A stretch of 64,000 nt of DNA from NCBI GenBank assembly GCA_037127255.1, contig JBANSL010000014.1, forward strand, positions 498,501-562,500, in the 5' to 3' direction. The notes below the pieces were generated by a model, which was given only the letters and a program-made list of their open reading frames with translations, was not told the origin of the DNA and made no database searches. This DNA is from Persicaria tinctoria (taxonomy: Eukaryota; Streptophyta; Magnoliopsida; Caryophyllales; Polygonaceae). The position numbers and the translations under genes were made by a program. Shown here one piece after another: positions 21,346 to 33,539 of the stretch; positions within the stretch are counted from its first letter, which is position 1, and each line of letters starts with the position of its first letter.

Positions 21346-24300
21346 TTAAGATTCCGGAAAGGGGATGGGTTCTGGTTGCAGGGCCTTCTCGACAAGCCCA
21401 GTTTGTTCTTTCACGTGAAACTGGTAGAAACCGGTAGCTGTGGCGGCAGATGGTGGACGTCCTACGTATTTAATGTCATCCATGTTTCCTCTTCCGAGAC
21501 TCTTCATTGCTGTACTTAACCGGGGTGCAATGTAGGTGTAGGCACCCATGTTCATTGGCTCCTCTTGGCACCACACAATCTCAGCATCTGAAGAGAAACC
21601 GGAAATATTTATGGTCAGAGAAAGATAGATAAGCTACTTTTTAAGAAGGTGATAAGAAGACCCCAAAGACCACACAATGGCATCCGAAAGCTTTGCAAAC
21701 ACAGAGCATCTCTCGAAGATAAAAGTGCACATGAAATTTAAATTCCTCAACCATCTCCACCTCGACACTAGTGGCTTTAAGACTAGTGTTCAATATTACC
21801 CCAAAGAATTTAATCCCCAAGAGTTTGTTTGGTACTCTAAACTACCTTCATGCATTGAATGTCTGAAAAACCTAAATAGGATATTGGTAACCAAAAAAAA
21901 TCCGTACTTCCTTTACTTTTTACCGGGCAATCGTTAAGTTTCAATGGTATGCAAACTTCGTTCACCCATTGAACCACATGCTCTTAACATAGGGTACTGG
22001 GCTCCCATTAACTATAGATGCAACCACATCATCATGCCAAAACAAATTATGTGGCATATGATGTTCTAATACATGTTTTCTGGACTGGGTGTTCGACAAC
22101 CTTCCAAACAAGGGGTTCACAGTGTTTCAAATGACAAAATAATCACCACTCCAATATCTTCAAATAAATGTGTTTATATGAGGCGGTGTGATTACCTCCA
22201 GGAGACCCCTTTCATTAATGTAAAAACAGAGAGCAAGTTGGTAAAATGTGAGTTTCCGGTTCCAAAAAGGGTAATAGATATTGCTTAAGAATTAAGAGTC
22301 ACCATGAAGATATCTTCACTCTGCACGCAAGGCTCAAACTATAACATAAATTTCAGTTTCACAGAATACTTACTAGGATATCGCTTCAACTCCCTCTGGA
22401 TAAGATTATAAGGGAAAGGGCAGAGCTGCTCAACCCTACATATTGCTACATCCGTGCCACTCACTTTCTTCCTGTGCTCATCAAGCTCATAATAAACCTG
22501 CAGTGTTGAGTGAATCAAACAAACATTGAAAAAAGCTTCAAATGTGTAAAACTGAACGCTCAAGTATTCAGAAGGAAGGGGGTTATATTATACAATGAGT
22601 ATTAGGTCGCAGGGCATTGTTTAGAGCTTCAGGTATGAAAGCACAACTGAACTCGTGGGCGTAAGAAGCCACATTGTCAACATTAGGTTTGAACTATAAT
22701 ATACCTTTCCAGAGCAAAGAACGAGGCGCCTGATACTTGGCTCGTGATCAGAGTGGTCATTCTGATCTTTGATGAGACGCTTAAACCTTGTTCCTTGTTT
22801 GTCAAAACCTGGATGGCCTTCGACGTCATCAAACTCGGACAAATTCGATTTGCAATCCTTATGACGAAGCAGGTTCTTGGGAGACATAACAATCAGCGGC
22901 TTGCGGAATTCCCTATGTAACTGATGAAGGCATGGAAGATATTAAAAAAAGATGGAAAGTTTTCCAGTGACTTGGTTTGCTTAAATGCTGAATTGGTAGC
23001 ACATACCTGCCGACGCAAAACATGGAAATAGTTAGCTGGGGTTGTGACATTAACAACCTGCCAGTTGCATTCCTGAATTTGCTTGCGGAGTGTATGATCC
23101 ATCTCAGGTATGACATAAGGATTATCATCACTCATCTGCCACCAAATTTTTCGACATGTGAGAACACAATTAAGGGCACTACAAAGTGTACTTGATAATG
23201 AAAGAAATAGTTGGAACTTGGAATCAGTTGTAAAGTAACAGCCCATAGAATGTTTTCAGAGAAGAAACCAACAAATAACCTATTTTATACTGTATTATCC
23301 AGATTGGTTAATATATAACAGCATAAAAGAGCAAATAACTACTACTCCCACCTGAAGAAAACGTTCCAAACGTGCACTTGAATGTTCAGGACCCTGACCA
23401 TCATAACCATGAGGAAGCAACACAACAAGCCCAGTCTGCCGCAACCATTTTGCCTCTCCACTACTTAAGAACTGATCAAACATCACCTGAGCTCCGTTTG
23501 AGAAGTCACCAAATTGAGCTTCCCAAAGCACCAATGAGTTTGGATTTTCCATGGAGTAACCCAATTCAAATCCAAGAACCCCAAACTCTGAAAGTGAGCT
23601 GCATGCCAAAAAGGTGTTTATATGTGCAAAAATTCTTTAATCTTCAGCCTACAAGATCCTTCTAGAAAATGAGAATCTCATCCACTTAGAGCACACCAAG
23701 GGAGGGAATAAAAGGAAAAGCAGCAGCAGCTAAAGAATATAATAGTGACTTTATTGATAACTCCTTTGTCACACACTCGCAGGTCAACTGGGGGTGTTTA
23801 TTGTTGGTTAACCATACATTGTTTAATCATTGCAAAATAAGGTGTCTACATCAAAGCCTCCCTAGTCCCTGATATATCATTACCAAACATCAAAATAGGT
23901 ACTCAGAGCACAAGCACAATAGAGTGTCTAACAGTCAAACTCAAAACAACAAGAGAGCATTTAAAGCAACTAACCTGTTGCTGACAGTAAACATCTCCTC
24001 GTCCTGATTCATCATTACATGATCCAATGGGCAATAAATTTGCCCAGTTTCCTGGTCATGGAGAACGGAGTGCCTGTGGCTGAATGTACCTCTCTCAACA
24101 TCTTGACCACTTAAACGAACATGGTTCCCCTCAACTAACAAAGTCGCAAAAGCAAGTGCTTCACCAACGGCCCAATCAACACCTTCACCTGTCTCAATCA
24201 TCTGGGCACGTTGATCGTAAACCTTCTTTACTGCTCTATGTGGCTTGAAATTTTCAGGTAAGGTTGTTATTGCCTTGCCAACATTTTTCAGGATCTCAGG

Positions 24301-26597
24301 GTTAACCCTAAAGAAGTTTCAAATTTCAAAGTATTCAATTTTAAGAGGCAAATAATCCTATAATCAGAGATACAAGTACAACTTTGGAGACAAACATACC
24401 CAGTATTCCTTATACGAGAAAGCTGTTCAGGTGACTTGAATCCAGCCCAATATGCGGAAAGCCAGTCCCTTCTTAGAGTTTTATGATCCTTGCTAGCCTC
24501 AAATTCCTCATTTAGGATTCTATTTACCTTTGTCTGGATCTCATCCATGTCTTCTTTAGTAACTTGACCACTTTCTTGGAGCTTCTTCTTGTAAATTTCC
24601 AGGGCTGAGGGATGATTTCTGATTATCTATTACCAGCAATTGCAATGAAAAGTTATCAACGATTTGATTGAACAGCTGTCTAGTGAAAAAGTGGAAGTAG
24701 ATAACAAATGTCATATTAATTCCTCTGCATATTCATTTTTAGGCTTATTACACTGAACAAAGCCTCAATCCACCCACACAGGACGTAAAGAGCATTGGTT
24801 GCCTAATCTAGCAATGAGTGGGACTGTGGAAGCCTGGAAGGGTCTAAGCAGCTAAGCTCCAGCATTTAAACTTGATACTAATAGTTCTAAAAATGAAGTA
24901 ATAAGAAAATCATGGCAACATCAACAATGTCCAGCAGCAGGAGAATAATAATAAAGCAAGTATATAACCAAGTTAGCAAGCCAGCAAAATAAGGCATACT
25001 TGGTTGGACCCCAAAATAAAAAGGCATAGTGAATTCGTACCTGGTACATTTTAGGTTGAGTGAAAGATGGTTCATCAATCTCATTGTGCCCAAATCGACG
25101 ATAACACACAATATCAACCACAACATCTGAGTGAAAAGCTTGGCGCCACTCTGCAGCAAGCTCACAGGTATGAACAACTGCCTCTAAATCATCACCATTT
25201 ACATGGAAAATAGGAGCATCCAAAGCCTTGGCAACATCTGTACAGTACTGTGATGACCTCCCAGCCCTCGGGTCAGTTGTGAAGGCCACTTGGTTGTTCA
25301 CAACTATGTGTATTGTTCCACCAGTTGTATAATTAGGGAGAGCACTGAGATGGAGGGTCTCATAAACAACACCTTGTCCAGCAAAGCTACCATCACCGTG
25401 AATTAAAACAGCCATATTCTTTGTCCTGTCCACGTCATTGGAGTAGTACTGTTTTGCTCTTGTTTTCCCAACAACAACTGGATCAACAGCTTCCAAATGG
25501 CTTGGGTTTGCAACCAATGAAAGATGAATTCTCTTCCCCCCTCTAGTAGGCCTGTCATAAGAAGTTCCCAAATGATATTTAACATCTCCAGTTCCAGTAT
25601 AAAGGCCAACTTCATCTGTAGGTTTAGTGCCACCACTAAATTCACTAAAAATCTGTCGTAGTGGCTTTCGAACAACATTACCTAACACATTTAATCTTCC
25701 TCTGTGGGACATCCCAATAACGATAGTCTCAACTCCAAGATCTGCTGACCTGTCAAACATTTCCTTCATACCAGGTATTAAGGTTTCACACCCTTCAAGT
25801 CCAAACCTTTTAGCTGTTGTCCACTTAGTTGCCAAAAAATTCTCAAACTGTGTACTCCAGAAAAGCCTATCAAGCATAACTTGACGCCTTTCCCGATTAT
25901 AAGCCATAGGCATAGGAGTTTCAATTTTTTCTCTTAACCAATTGCATTTGTCACGATTAGCAATATGCATGTACTCAAAACCAATACTTCCACAATAAGC
26001 CTGCTCAAGACGGGTGAGGATATTTCTTAGAGTCTGTACTGGGCGGTTCTCAGACAAAAACCCAGACATCCTCCATACTCCAAGGAAGAACTCCCTGTCG
26101 AGATCGGCCTCACTGAAACCATACAGCACAGGACTTAAATCATCAGGAATTGATCTTTCCTCTAAACCCAGAGGATCAAGCTTGGCTTTCATGTGGCCAT
26201 AGACCTGATAAGCTCTAACCAACAATAGCAAGCGCATGCTCTCTTGAATAGTTTGTCCTGAAATTCCTGGAGACGTCGCTGCTTGGCCAACAAAATTCCT
26301 GAAAAAATTGTCCCATGACTCATCCACGCTGTTTGGATCATCTTCCCAGGCCCTTTGAAGCTCTTCCAGGTAGACACTACTTGTACCATCCAAGAAGCTG
26401 TCGGTAAGTTTAGATAGCGGTACAGGACGAGGAATAGGTGCAGTAGCAGCTTGTGCCTTTAACCTGGAAGCTGTGGTGTGGAAATAGTGATTCTGTAATG
26501 GAACAACACGTGTTCTTCCAGCGTAAGAGCGCCCATTAGATAGAGATCTCTTGAGAGCAAACTGAGCTAGACGAGAACCAGCTCGAAACCAAGCCAT
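21346..26597 (-). CDS. OGDH: mitochondrial 2-oxoglutarate dehydrogenase E1 component
   Basis: Eight coding exons on the minus strand: 26597-25041, 24626-24400, 24307-23975, 23598-23352, 23135-23007, 22920-22705, 22497-22374, 21587-21346. They join in phase to 1024 residues, close to plant E1-OGDH. The enzyme is the thiamine-diphosphate E1 of the 2-oxoglutarate dehydrogenase complex (TCA cycle, matrix). An Arg/Ser-rich targeting peptide ([20 protein letters not shown]) precedes the start of the mature protein near [29 protein letters not shown] followed later by HIVVNNQ is the ThDP motif. [32 protein letters not shown] and the C-terminal [16 protein letters not shown] are E1 signatures. The first exon is unusually long (1557 bases). 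A 5' UTR intron is likely (donor near 27053, acceptor near 26650), with transcription starting around 27.1 kb. No lesions seen. Confidence 0.95.
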
Positions 26598-27442
26598 AGC
26601 TAATAGCTATTCAGATAAAATCTCCCAAGTAAATAAGACGATTCACTGAAATATTATCTGTTGCCGCAAATTAGAGAACTGCAACCATTTAAACTGCCTT
26701 TGTTAGTCCGCATCATCAGATGCTTGAGCTAAAGATAAGCAAATCATGAATCAAACTGTGTTTGACTCACCTAGGTGATCATCACAAATTAAAATCAGAT
26801 TGGACATAAGAGCTCTAAACCACTCGCTGACTCGCCCTAACAAAAACTCAAGAATTCCATAAATTACAGTCAAAAAAACACTCAAGCATGATTCGTGGTA
26901 CGCCCTATAGTTTTCGTTCCAGGAACGCCGAACCGAAATCGTTCGGAAACTCGAACCAGCTCGATGATAGCGGCGGACCCAATCGGCGGGGCGAGAAGAA
27001 AAAAAATGACGAAATGAAGAACAGATATCCAAGAAGAGGGAGAAGGACGACTTACAGAGAAATAATTTGGGGGAAGAACAGAAGAACGAGGGGGTCTCTT
27101 TGGGTGGAGGGAGAAGATCAGAAGACCAGGACAGACAAGGTCGCAACTCACATTCTCACAAGGGTTTGCTAATGGATACACAGTCCAAACAAAACCCCCA
27201 AATTTGGCAAAATTATTTCAATTAACCCCCCAAAAAAATATTTGAGATAAAACCCCTTACTCGAGGTACATACGAGACGAATTTGAAAACTTTACTGAAA
27301 TTTATAATTTAGTTAAATTTTAAAAATGATGTAAAATAAAGGTTAAGAAGGTTGTAAAATAAGATTAAAAAAATGCAGTTATTTTGTGAAAAAAGAACCT
27401 TTCATGGCAATGTAATTAACGAAAGTTTTAAGTTGGTTTAAC

Positions 27443-29758
27443 TAGGGGTGGGCACAAATCCCGCAAATCCCGGTCCCGTCCCGATCCCGGTGGGATTTCG
27501 AAAAAAAATAGTGAATCCCGTCCCGGTCCCGTCCCGCAAAAATTACGCGGGACGGGACGCGGGACGACCCTTCTCAATCCCGCAAATCCCGTCCCGTCCC
27601 GCATATATATAATAATGTAATATATATATTTATAATATAGTATATATATATATATTAGATTACCCACTGTATTATACGGAGTAGTATATTATATATAATA
27701 TATACGTAGTATTAGATTACAGTATGTACAGGATAGTATGTGTGTATAGTATATATATTAGATTACAGTATGTTATATGTATAAGATTACTTACAGTATA
27801 TGTTATATAGTATATTGCATATATAGTAGATTACAGTATGTATTGTAGGAGTATTATATATATAACTAGTATATGCCCCGTCCCCTGCACGGGAATATGT
27901 TAACACAATATTTTAAAATTATATTTATTATCTATAAAAAAAATCATATTATAAATATGAAAATAAATAAATAAATAAATATGAATTACATTATGATAAT
28001 TAAACTAATAACTGAAAATATAAGATTAAAATTAATCTAGATCTAAATAACTCATTCTCCTGAAAAATAATAGAGATATAAATAAAATAACTATGAAATA
28101 ATTAATTTTGATATAAATAATTCTTTCCACCAAAAATAATCGATAACACCTATCAAATATTTACTACAATACTATGTATCTATTAATATTTTTGGTAATT
28201 ATGATCACTATTCTAAAAAAACCCTTCAAGTCCCGCCTAGATTCCCGCCTAAACCCCTTACCTCACCCCTCCACCAAGACCCGCAAAAACCCCAAAGACC
28301 CGCCATAAAATTCGTCTATATGGCAATTGGGTGAACCTAATGTTTTTTTAGGTCCCGTGCATATGGTGTAATTTATATATAAACCGTCCATTGGATAGAT
28401 TATTTATAATCTAGATGGAGATACACTTATATGGCAATTTGTATATCTATATATACCAAATTTATTACTATTATTGCGTTTAATTATATTGATATAGTTA
28501 TTTCCTTACATAATATTTACTCTTTTATAAGATATTCCATCTATTCAATTATATGAGTTAATGGTAAAATAAATAAATATATTTTTTCACCAAAAAATAA
28601 TCTAGATATAAATAAAATATTACTTATCAAATACTACATATTTATCTATTAGTATTTTTGGTAAGTATGACTATGAAATATTATATATTTATATTCTTGT
28701 CAATCAACTAAAATATATAGACAGATAGTAGAGATGTTCATATATGTATAGATTCATATATCCAAGATGCGGTGTCCATGTATAGATTCATATATGTATA
28801 GATTCCTAATATAATCTATATACATATTGTAATTGTATATGACGATTTTTTTGGGGTGGGAGATATATTATTATTATTATTATTCCATCTATCTAATTAT
28901 ATGAGTTCATGGTAAAATAAAATAATTATTTAATCTTTTTTGGGTGGGAGATTAGAACTATCCAATTAGATAAGCAAGGTTCTTGACTAATGATGAATGA
29001 TAACTGATTAATTCAGATCATATATGTGTGGAAGTTGAGCATTGTCTCTATGAAATAGTAGTTGTTGTGAACCGAGATTGCGGCTCGGATTTGTATGATT
29101 GCTTCATTTCAAATCCGATCCCTAGCTTAAAAAATTATAATTCAAGTTCAATATCTTTTTTATTCAAGTTCAATATCTATTTTTACAGTGGGTGAATATA
29201 TTTGGATGGAAACGTCTATCTATCTAAAGTGGTTTATAAGATATTTTATCTATCCAATTATATGAGTTAATGGTAAAATAAAATAATTATTTAATCTTTT
29301 TTTAATTATATAGATTAGAACTATCTAATTATTTTTTATTAGATTTCCTTTTTGACGGAGGAAAGTTTTGCGAAACGCACTCACGCGCCGCCACGTAGGC
29401 AGATTCACTCACATGCCGCCACGCAGGCATCAATGCATCGGTTTTAGTATATGTATATATAGATATATACTGCATCAGTGTGTATATAAATATAGGGGAA
29501 TCCGTAAAATATAAAAAAATTATTATACGTGTTACGTCTTTTGAAAATCGGAAAATGTATAGGAAATTTTTTACTTTTTTATAATCTTTTTTATTGGAGG
29601 GACAAGGCCCGTCCCGTCCCGTCCCGCGAGGGACAAGGCCCGTACGGGATTAAAAAAAAAGGGGTAAATCCCGTCCCGGACCCGTCCCGCAAAAATTACG
29701 CGGGACGGGACGCGGGACGACCTCCGTCCCGTCCCGTCCCGTCCCGCGCCCACCCCTA
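27443..29758. mobile_element. hAT element, split by a Helitron
   Basis: Inverted termini TAGGGGTGGGC (left) and GCCCACCCCTA (right) are flanked by a perfect 8-bp target duplication, GGTTTAAC, at 27435-27442 and 29759-29766. This is the hAT signature. Subterminal DNA is dense in GTCCC/GGGAC repeats on both sides. A Helitron occupies 27866-29463; without it the hAT is about 720 bp and non-coding. TA-rich microsatellite fills 27605-27860. Confidence 0.88.
27866..29463 (-). mobile_element. non-autonomous Helitron inside the hAT element
   Basis: On the minus strand it begins TC (29463-29462) after an A. It ends with a CCCGT...ACGGG hairpin (plus 27877-27893) followed by CTAG (27869-27866) and then T. 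That is the exact A|TC...CTAG|T pattern. The 1.6-kb interior is AT-rich, with GCCGCCACG repeats near the 5' end, and encodes no Rep/helicase. Confidence 0.82.
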
Positions 29759-30072
29759 GGTTTAACTATGATCTTTGATTTCAAGGTGAAGCATTGCAAT
29801 TTGCAGTTATATATCACCTTATATTATTTTATTTTATTTTGGTAAGGACCTTGCATTTTTTATTTTTTTTGAAGTGTGCCTAGTCAATACGGAGTATTTA
29901 AGGAGATTAATCAATAATCATCACTTGTAGAGGTTTAGGGATTCGTGACCGGGAAAGGAGCTGAGTCGATGAACTGATGAGTTCATAATCTGATATTAAT
30001 ACAAATATTTTGTGACGGAATTTTCACAATTACATAATACTTAAGCCATGAAATTTGTCAACACCGCAGCGG

Positions 30073-30766
30073 TCAAAGCCTGACCTTCCCAGCCAACATA
30101 TATGCCTTATACGCAACTGAACGAACCACCCCCGCACCTCCCCACCCCGTCTCCAACTCCTTCACCGCCTTCTCCCCCAGCAGCTCCACCCCTCTCTCCC
30201 TCGCCGTCACCACCGCCGACCACGACCCCATCACCCCCAGGAACCCCTCAAACGACATCGTTTTCGGGATGTCCAGCTCCAAGGGCTCCCCCTCCGACCC
30301 CAGCCCTACCGGCTCGAACGGAAACGGCAGCGTTTTGTAGCCTTCCAAGCAGTGCCTTGCATTCGGGTGCCAGTAAGGAAGGGTCGTCTCCTGCCACCGC
30401 TTCATGATGGAATCGAACTCCGGGTCGACCACGATGTCGTTGTAGCACCAGACGGCCAGGACCCCGCCTGGTTTCCGGAGGAGACGGGCGGCTGCCGCGT
30501 AGAAGGTCGGCAGGTCGAACCAGTGTACGGCTTGTGCTACGGTGATCAAGTCAACGGAACCTTCACATTCACTGCCGATTGTGGCGACGATTTGGTGTTC
30601 GGACATGGAAGGGAGGGTTTGCAGGTACTTGACTCGCGGGTGCTGGATGGCTCTATCCAGCTGCGGTTTGCTCACATCCGTAGCAATCACTTGATCGTAG
30701 TGTCCAGCCACCTTCAATTTTCCAATCCAAAAACAACAAAGTAAAATTATGCGTTATACAGTCCGC

Positions 30767-30798
<32 letters not shown>

Positions 30799-30962
30799 CA
30801 GGCATAGCTTACAGTGACTGCAGCTTGGCCGTTGCCAGTGCCTACGTCCCAAGCGAGAGAGTGACGGAGAGTGCGAGAGGCTAACCAAGAATACCATTCA
30901 CTCGGGTAATCGGGCCGGGCATCCAAATATAAGGCCGCTTGTTTGTCGAATAACCCCGCCAT
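30073..30962 (-). CDS. SAM-dependent methyltransferase, copy 1
   Basis: Two exons, 30962-30813 and 30711-30073, encode 262 residues. Motif I, AWDVGTGNGQAAV, identifies a class I (Methyltransf_11 type) SAM-dependent methyltransferase. VIATDVSKPQLDRA carries the acidic residue that binds the ribose, and SVDLITVAQAVHWFD is motif II/post I. It belongs to the cytosolic group annotated 'putative methyltransferase DDB_G0268948-like' in plants; the substrate is unknown. The intron carries a (GATA)n microsatellite at about 30765-30798. It is transcribed away from the MTO1 exon 881 bases upstream, so the two share an intergenic promoter region. A near-identical copy lies at 45021-45903. The GC-rich second exon contrasts with AT-rich flanks. 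Confidence 0.9.
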
Positions 30963-31842
30963 ATCAATATCGATCCAGAGATATAATTGCTCTCTCGATC
31001 CTCAGACTAGCTATGGATGATGATGAGGTGATGCGTGCGTCTGCGGAAAATTTGGATTTAGCGTTCGACGTTGAGCCCCCGGCCGATATGATGTATATAT
31101 ATATAAATGGTGATTTCTTGGTGGTTAATTTCTTGGCATCACACATTAAAAGTTACTCCGTATAATAATATACTCAGTATTCAAGTTGAGTAGACTAGTT
31201 CGGAACGGAACTTGTAATTTTTTATTTCAAGTGATTGACTGGGTATTACGTGTGCACTTACATCTATCCCCAAACCTACCCAGTTTGGTTTTTCGACGTG
31301 CAATTGGCAGTCCATGGGTTTTTTTTTCAACAGGATTCGCAGTCCATAGGTGAATATGAGATGAGATAATGGGTTCGTATGAGATTAGATTAATAAACTT
31401 ACTAAAATTATAAGCTAACAAGTTAGCTATATGAGATTTACTGAGTAAATGCTAAAATGTACGGAGTACTATCTAAATCATTCCGAAATCGCTAATCGGG
31501 AAGGACTCGTGGTGGGTAATATTCATAAGTCCGGTTCGAATATCGGAATTACCGCTCTTTATTTAAGAATTCAAGGTAAAATGTACTATCCTCAAATATG
31601 AAGCCCATTCTGGAAAGCCCAATAGCCCAAAAGTTGATAAAATCAAATCAATACTAGTTGATAAAATCCGGGAACCGGTTAAGCTGCACTCCGCAGTCTG
31701 CATAACCCCTTAAAATTTCTGGCTATGGACATGGTTATTGGCTTATCTCCCCATGGCGCCATAGCAGCTTCACTCGAAGCTCCAACCACCTATACCTAAC
31801 CTAGCTCATTCCCTTGCTTTACACCAACTCTCAATCACTCTG

Positions 31843-32038
31843 ATGGAGACTCTCGCTGTTCAATTCACTCGTCTAACCCGCCACTTCTCCCGCCCCTCTC
31901 CGTTGCACGCGCCGCGCTCGTTTCACCTCATTCTCAAGCGTCACCTTCTCAGCTTCCGGCCGAACCTTCTCCGGAATCAATGCCTCGTGCTCGGAGCCTC
32001 TCGCCGCCCCTTCACTGTCGCTGCTTCCAGCTCTTCTG
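31843..32038 (+). pseudogene. truncated MTO1/GidA: exon 1 only
   Basis: These 196 bases are nearly identical to exon 1 of the intact MTO1 gene (47093-47288), including the start codon, transit-peptide sequence ([19 protein letters not shown]) and the GTGCGTG donor. Intron 1 matches for about 310 bases and then stops at a breakpoint near 32365, after which only transposon DNA follows. None of the FAD-binding or catalytic exons is present, so it cannot make the enzyme, although the promoter region is retained. Two substitutions change Lys to Asn and Gln to Arg relative to the full gene. Confidence 0.88.
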
Positions 32039-32400
32039 GTGCGTGTCTTGCTATCTGATTATTCCTGATACGCATTTTTCTTTTCCTCTTTCGGATGCGT
32101 GGTGGTGAATCGTTGAATTTCGTTCACTATTTATCAGATAGAGAAACCAGTTAGTCCGTTTCCTTGTCCTGTTTGCATAATTTTGGTAGTTTGCTGGGGA
32201 ATTTTATTTTGGTCAAGGAGTTGGAGGATCAGCAAACTGATTTGTGAAATCTCATTCTTGATATGATCGGCTTTGCTAAAATTGCTTGCCTGATCAAAGA
32301 GTGGATTCCAAGAAATACATTGTACATATGATTTAGAATTTTAGATAAAGAAAAATGCTTATTTGCTGGTATGAGATGTATAGGGTAGGTTGACGGTGAG

Positions 32401-32701
32401 CAGTGGCGGAACCTAAGATGTCTCGTCGGGAGGGCCAAAATATATCATTGGTTTTTTTTGTTTAATTTATACCAAGCACAAAACAATTTAAAAAAATATT
32501 GTTTCTAAAAGGAGTTATGGAGACTTGAACCGACAACTTGTTGATAAAAATACCCATCATTTACCAAGTAAACTAGAGTAATTAATTGTTAAAATACTGT
32601 TTTTACTATTTATCTATCATAAAATATATTACATATAACATTAATTTTTTCCGTCCGGAGGGGCCATGGCCACCTCCCGTCTCAACTGTGTTCCGCCACT
32701 G
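32401..32701. mobile_element. short hAT-like element, 301 bp
   Basis: Inverted ends CAGTGGCGGAAC (left) and TTCCGCCACTG (right) are flanked by the 8-bp near-identical duplications ACGGTGAG (32393-32400) and ATGGTGAG (32702-32709). The interior is AT-rich and non-coding. Confidence 0.72.
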
Positions 32702-32710
32702 ATGGTGAGG

Positions 32711-32956
32711 GTGCAGGGAGGCGAGAGCACAGAGCTAGCATTCCTCCGGTTCCACTTCGTTACAGAAGCTGGTGTTTAAGCGGGAAAGAGAGGGACATGT
32801 GGTTGGTTGTAATGAGTTCGGTTGTTAAACTAGGGAGGTATAAATTGGAGCTCCTGAACTATCTGTAACAACTTCATCTTCCTCAATAATCAATAGAACA
32901 CATTCTCCATTTCCTTTGAGTTCTTGATTGCTCGATTCCTTCGCATGGTATCAGAG
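32711..32956 (+). mobile_element. copia LTR remnant with primer-binding site
   Basis: A TATA-like GGTATAAATTGG (about 32836) lies upstream of a TTCGCA end at 32945. This is followed directly by TGGTATCAGAG (32946-32956), the initiator-Met-tRNA primer-binding site of plant Ty1/copia elements. The 5' limit of the LTR is not clear and no internal region follows. It is an older, plus-strand element distinct from the one at 33400. Confidence 0.6.
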
Positions 32957-33399
32957 TAGTAGTGATTATAATTTCTCCATTTTCTGTTATGGGTTTTGAT
33001 CAATTATAATTTTCTTTTTCTTTTTACTCATCTTTTTTTTAATTCTCCTTTTTCTTTTCTTTTTCTTTTAATTCTTTTTTTTTTCTTTCATGCTACTACC
33101 TATTGGGCTTAATTCAAAACATCGAATTCAATCTAATAAACTAATTGAGCTTAATTCAAATTCATTTACTAACTATCTATATCTATATACTATACACTAT
33201 ATTAATTTATGTCACATGTCCTCTCCATGTTCAAAGTTATTTGTGGAAATATTATTTACATAATATCATTTTATTATGGTAACTATATTTTCTAATATTA
33301 ATTTTTTTGAAAAATACTCTAATATTAATTACCCAATATTATTTGATGTTACATTTTTTAATCAATGAGATTAATTCAAAACTTTCATCTTTCACTATT
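32957..33399. other. AT-rich DNA between retroelements
   Basis: T/C-rich then A/T-rich spacer. It may be the left part of a Helitron whose right end is the hairpin-like CGCG...CGCG at about 38731-38746, but that is uncertain. Confidence 0.3.
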
Positions 33400-33539
33400 T
33401 GTAGAATAGCGGAATTGATGTAAAGTCCTCCTTGAGGGTTTCCATTCATTGATATAACATATATATAGGTTACAAAGGTATTGGGCCTTAACGGGGCCCA
33501 CTATAAAATAGGAGACCTATGTAATCTATCAAACCTCCG

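Larger units (their letters stand above)
29895..32365. repeat. segmental duplication, copy 1 (methyltransferase plus MTO1 exon 1)
   Basis: This segment matches 44733-47615 in the same orientation. It runs from AGGAGATTAATC downstream of the methyltransferase to AAAGAAAAATGCTTAT in MTO1 intron 1. The match covers both methyltransferase exons, parts of the shared intergenic region, MTO1 exon 1 and about 310 bases of its first intron. Copy 2 has roughly 400 extra bases, mostly around 46.26-46.80 kb. Confidence 0.92.
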
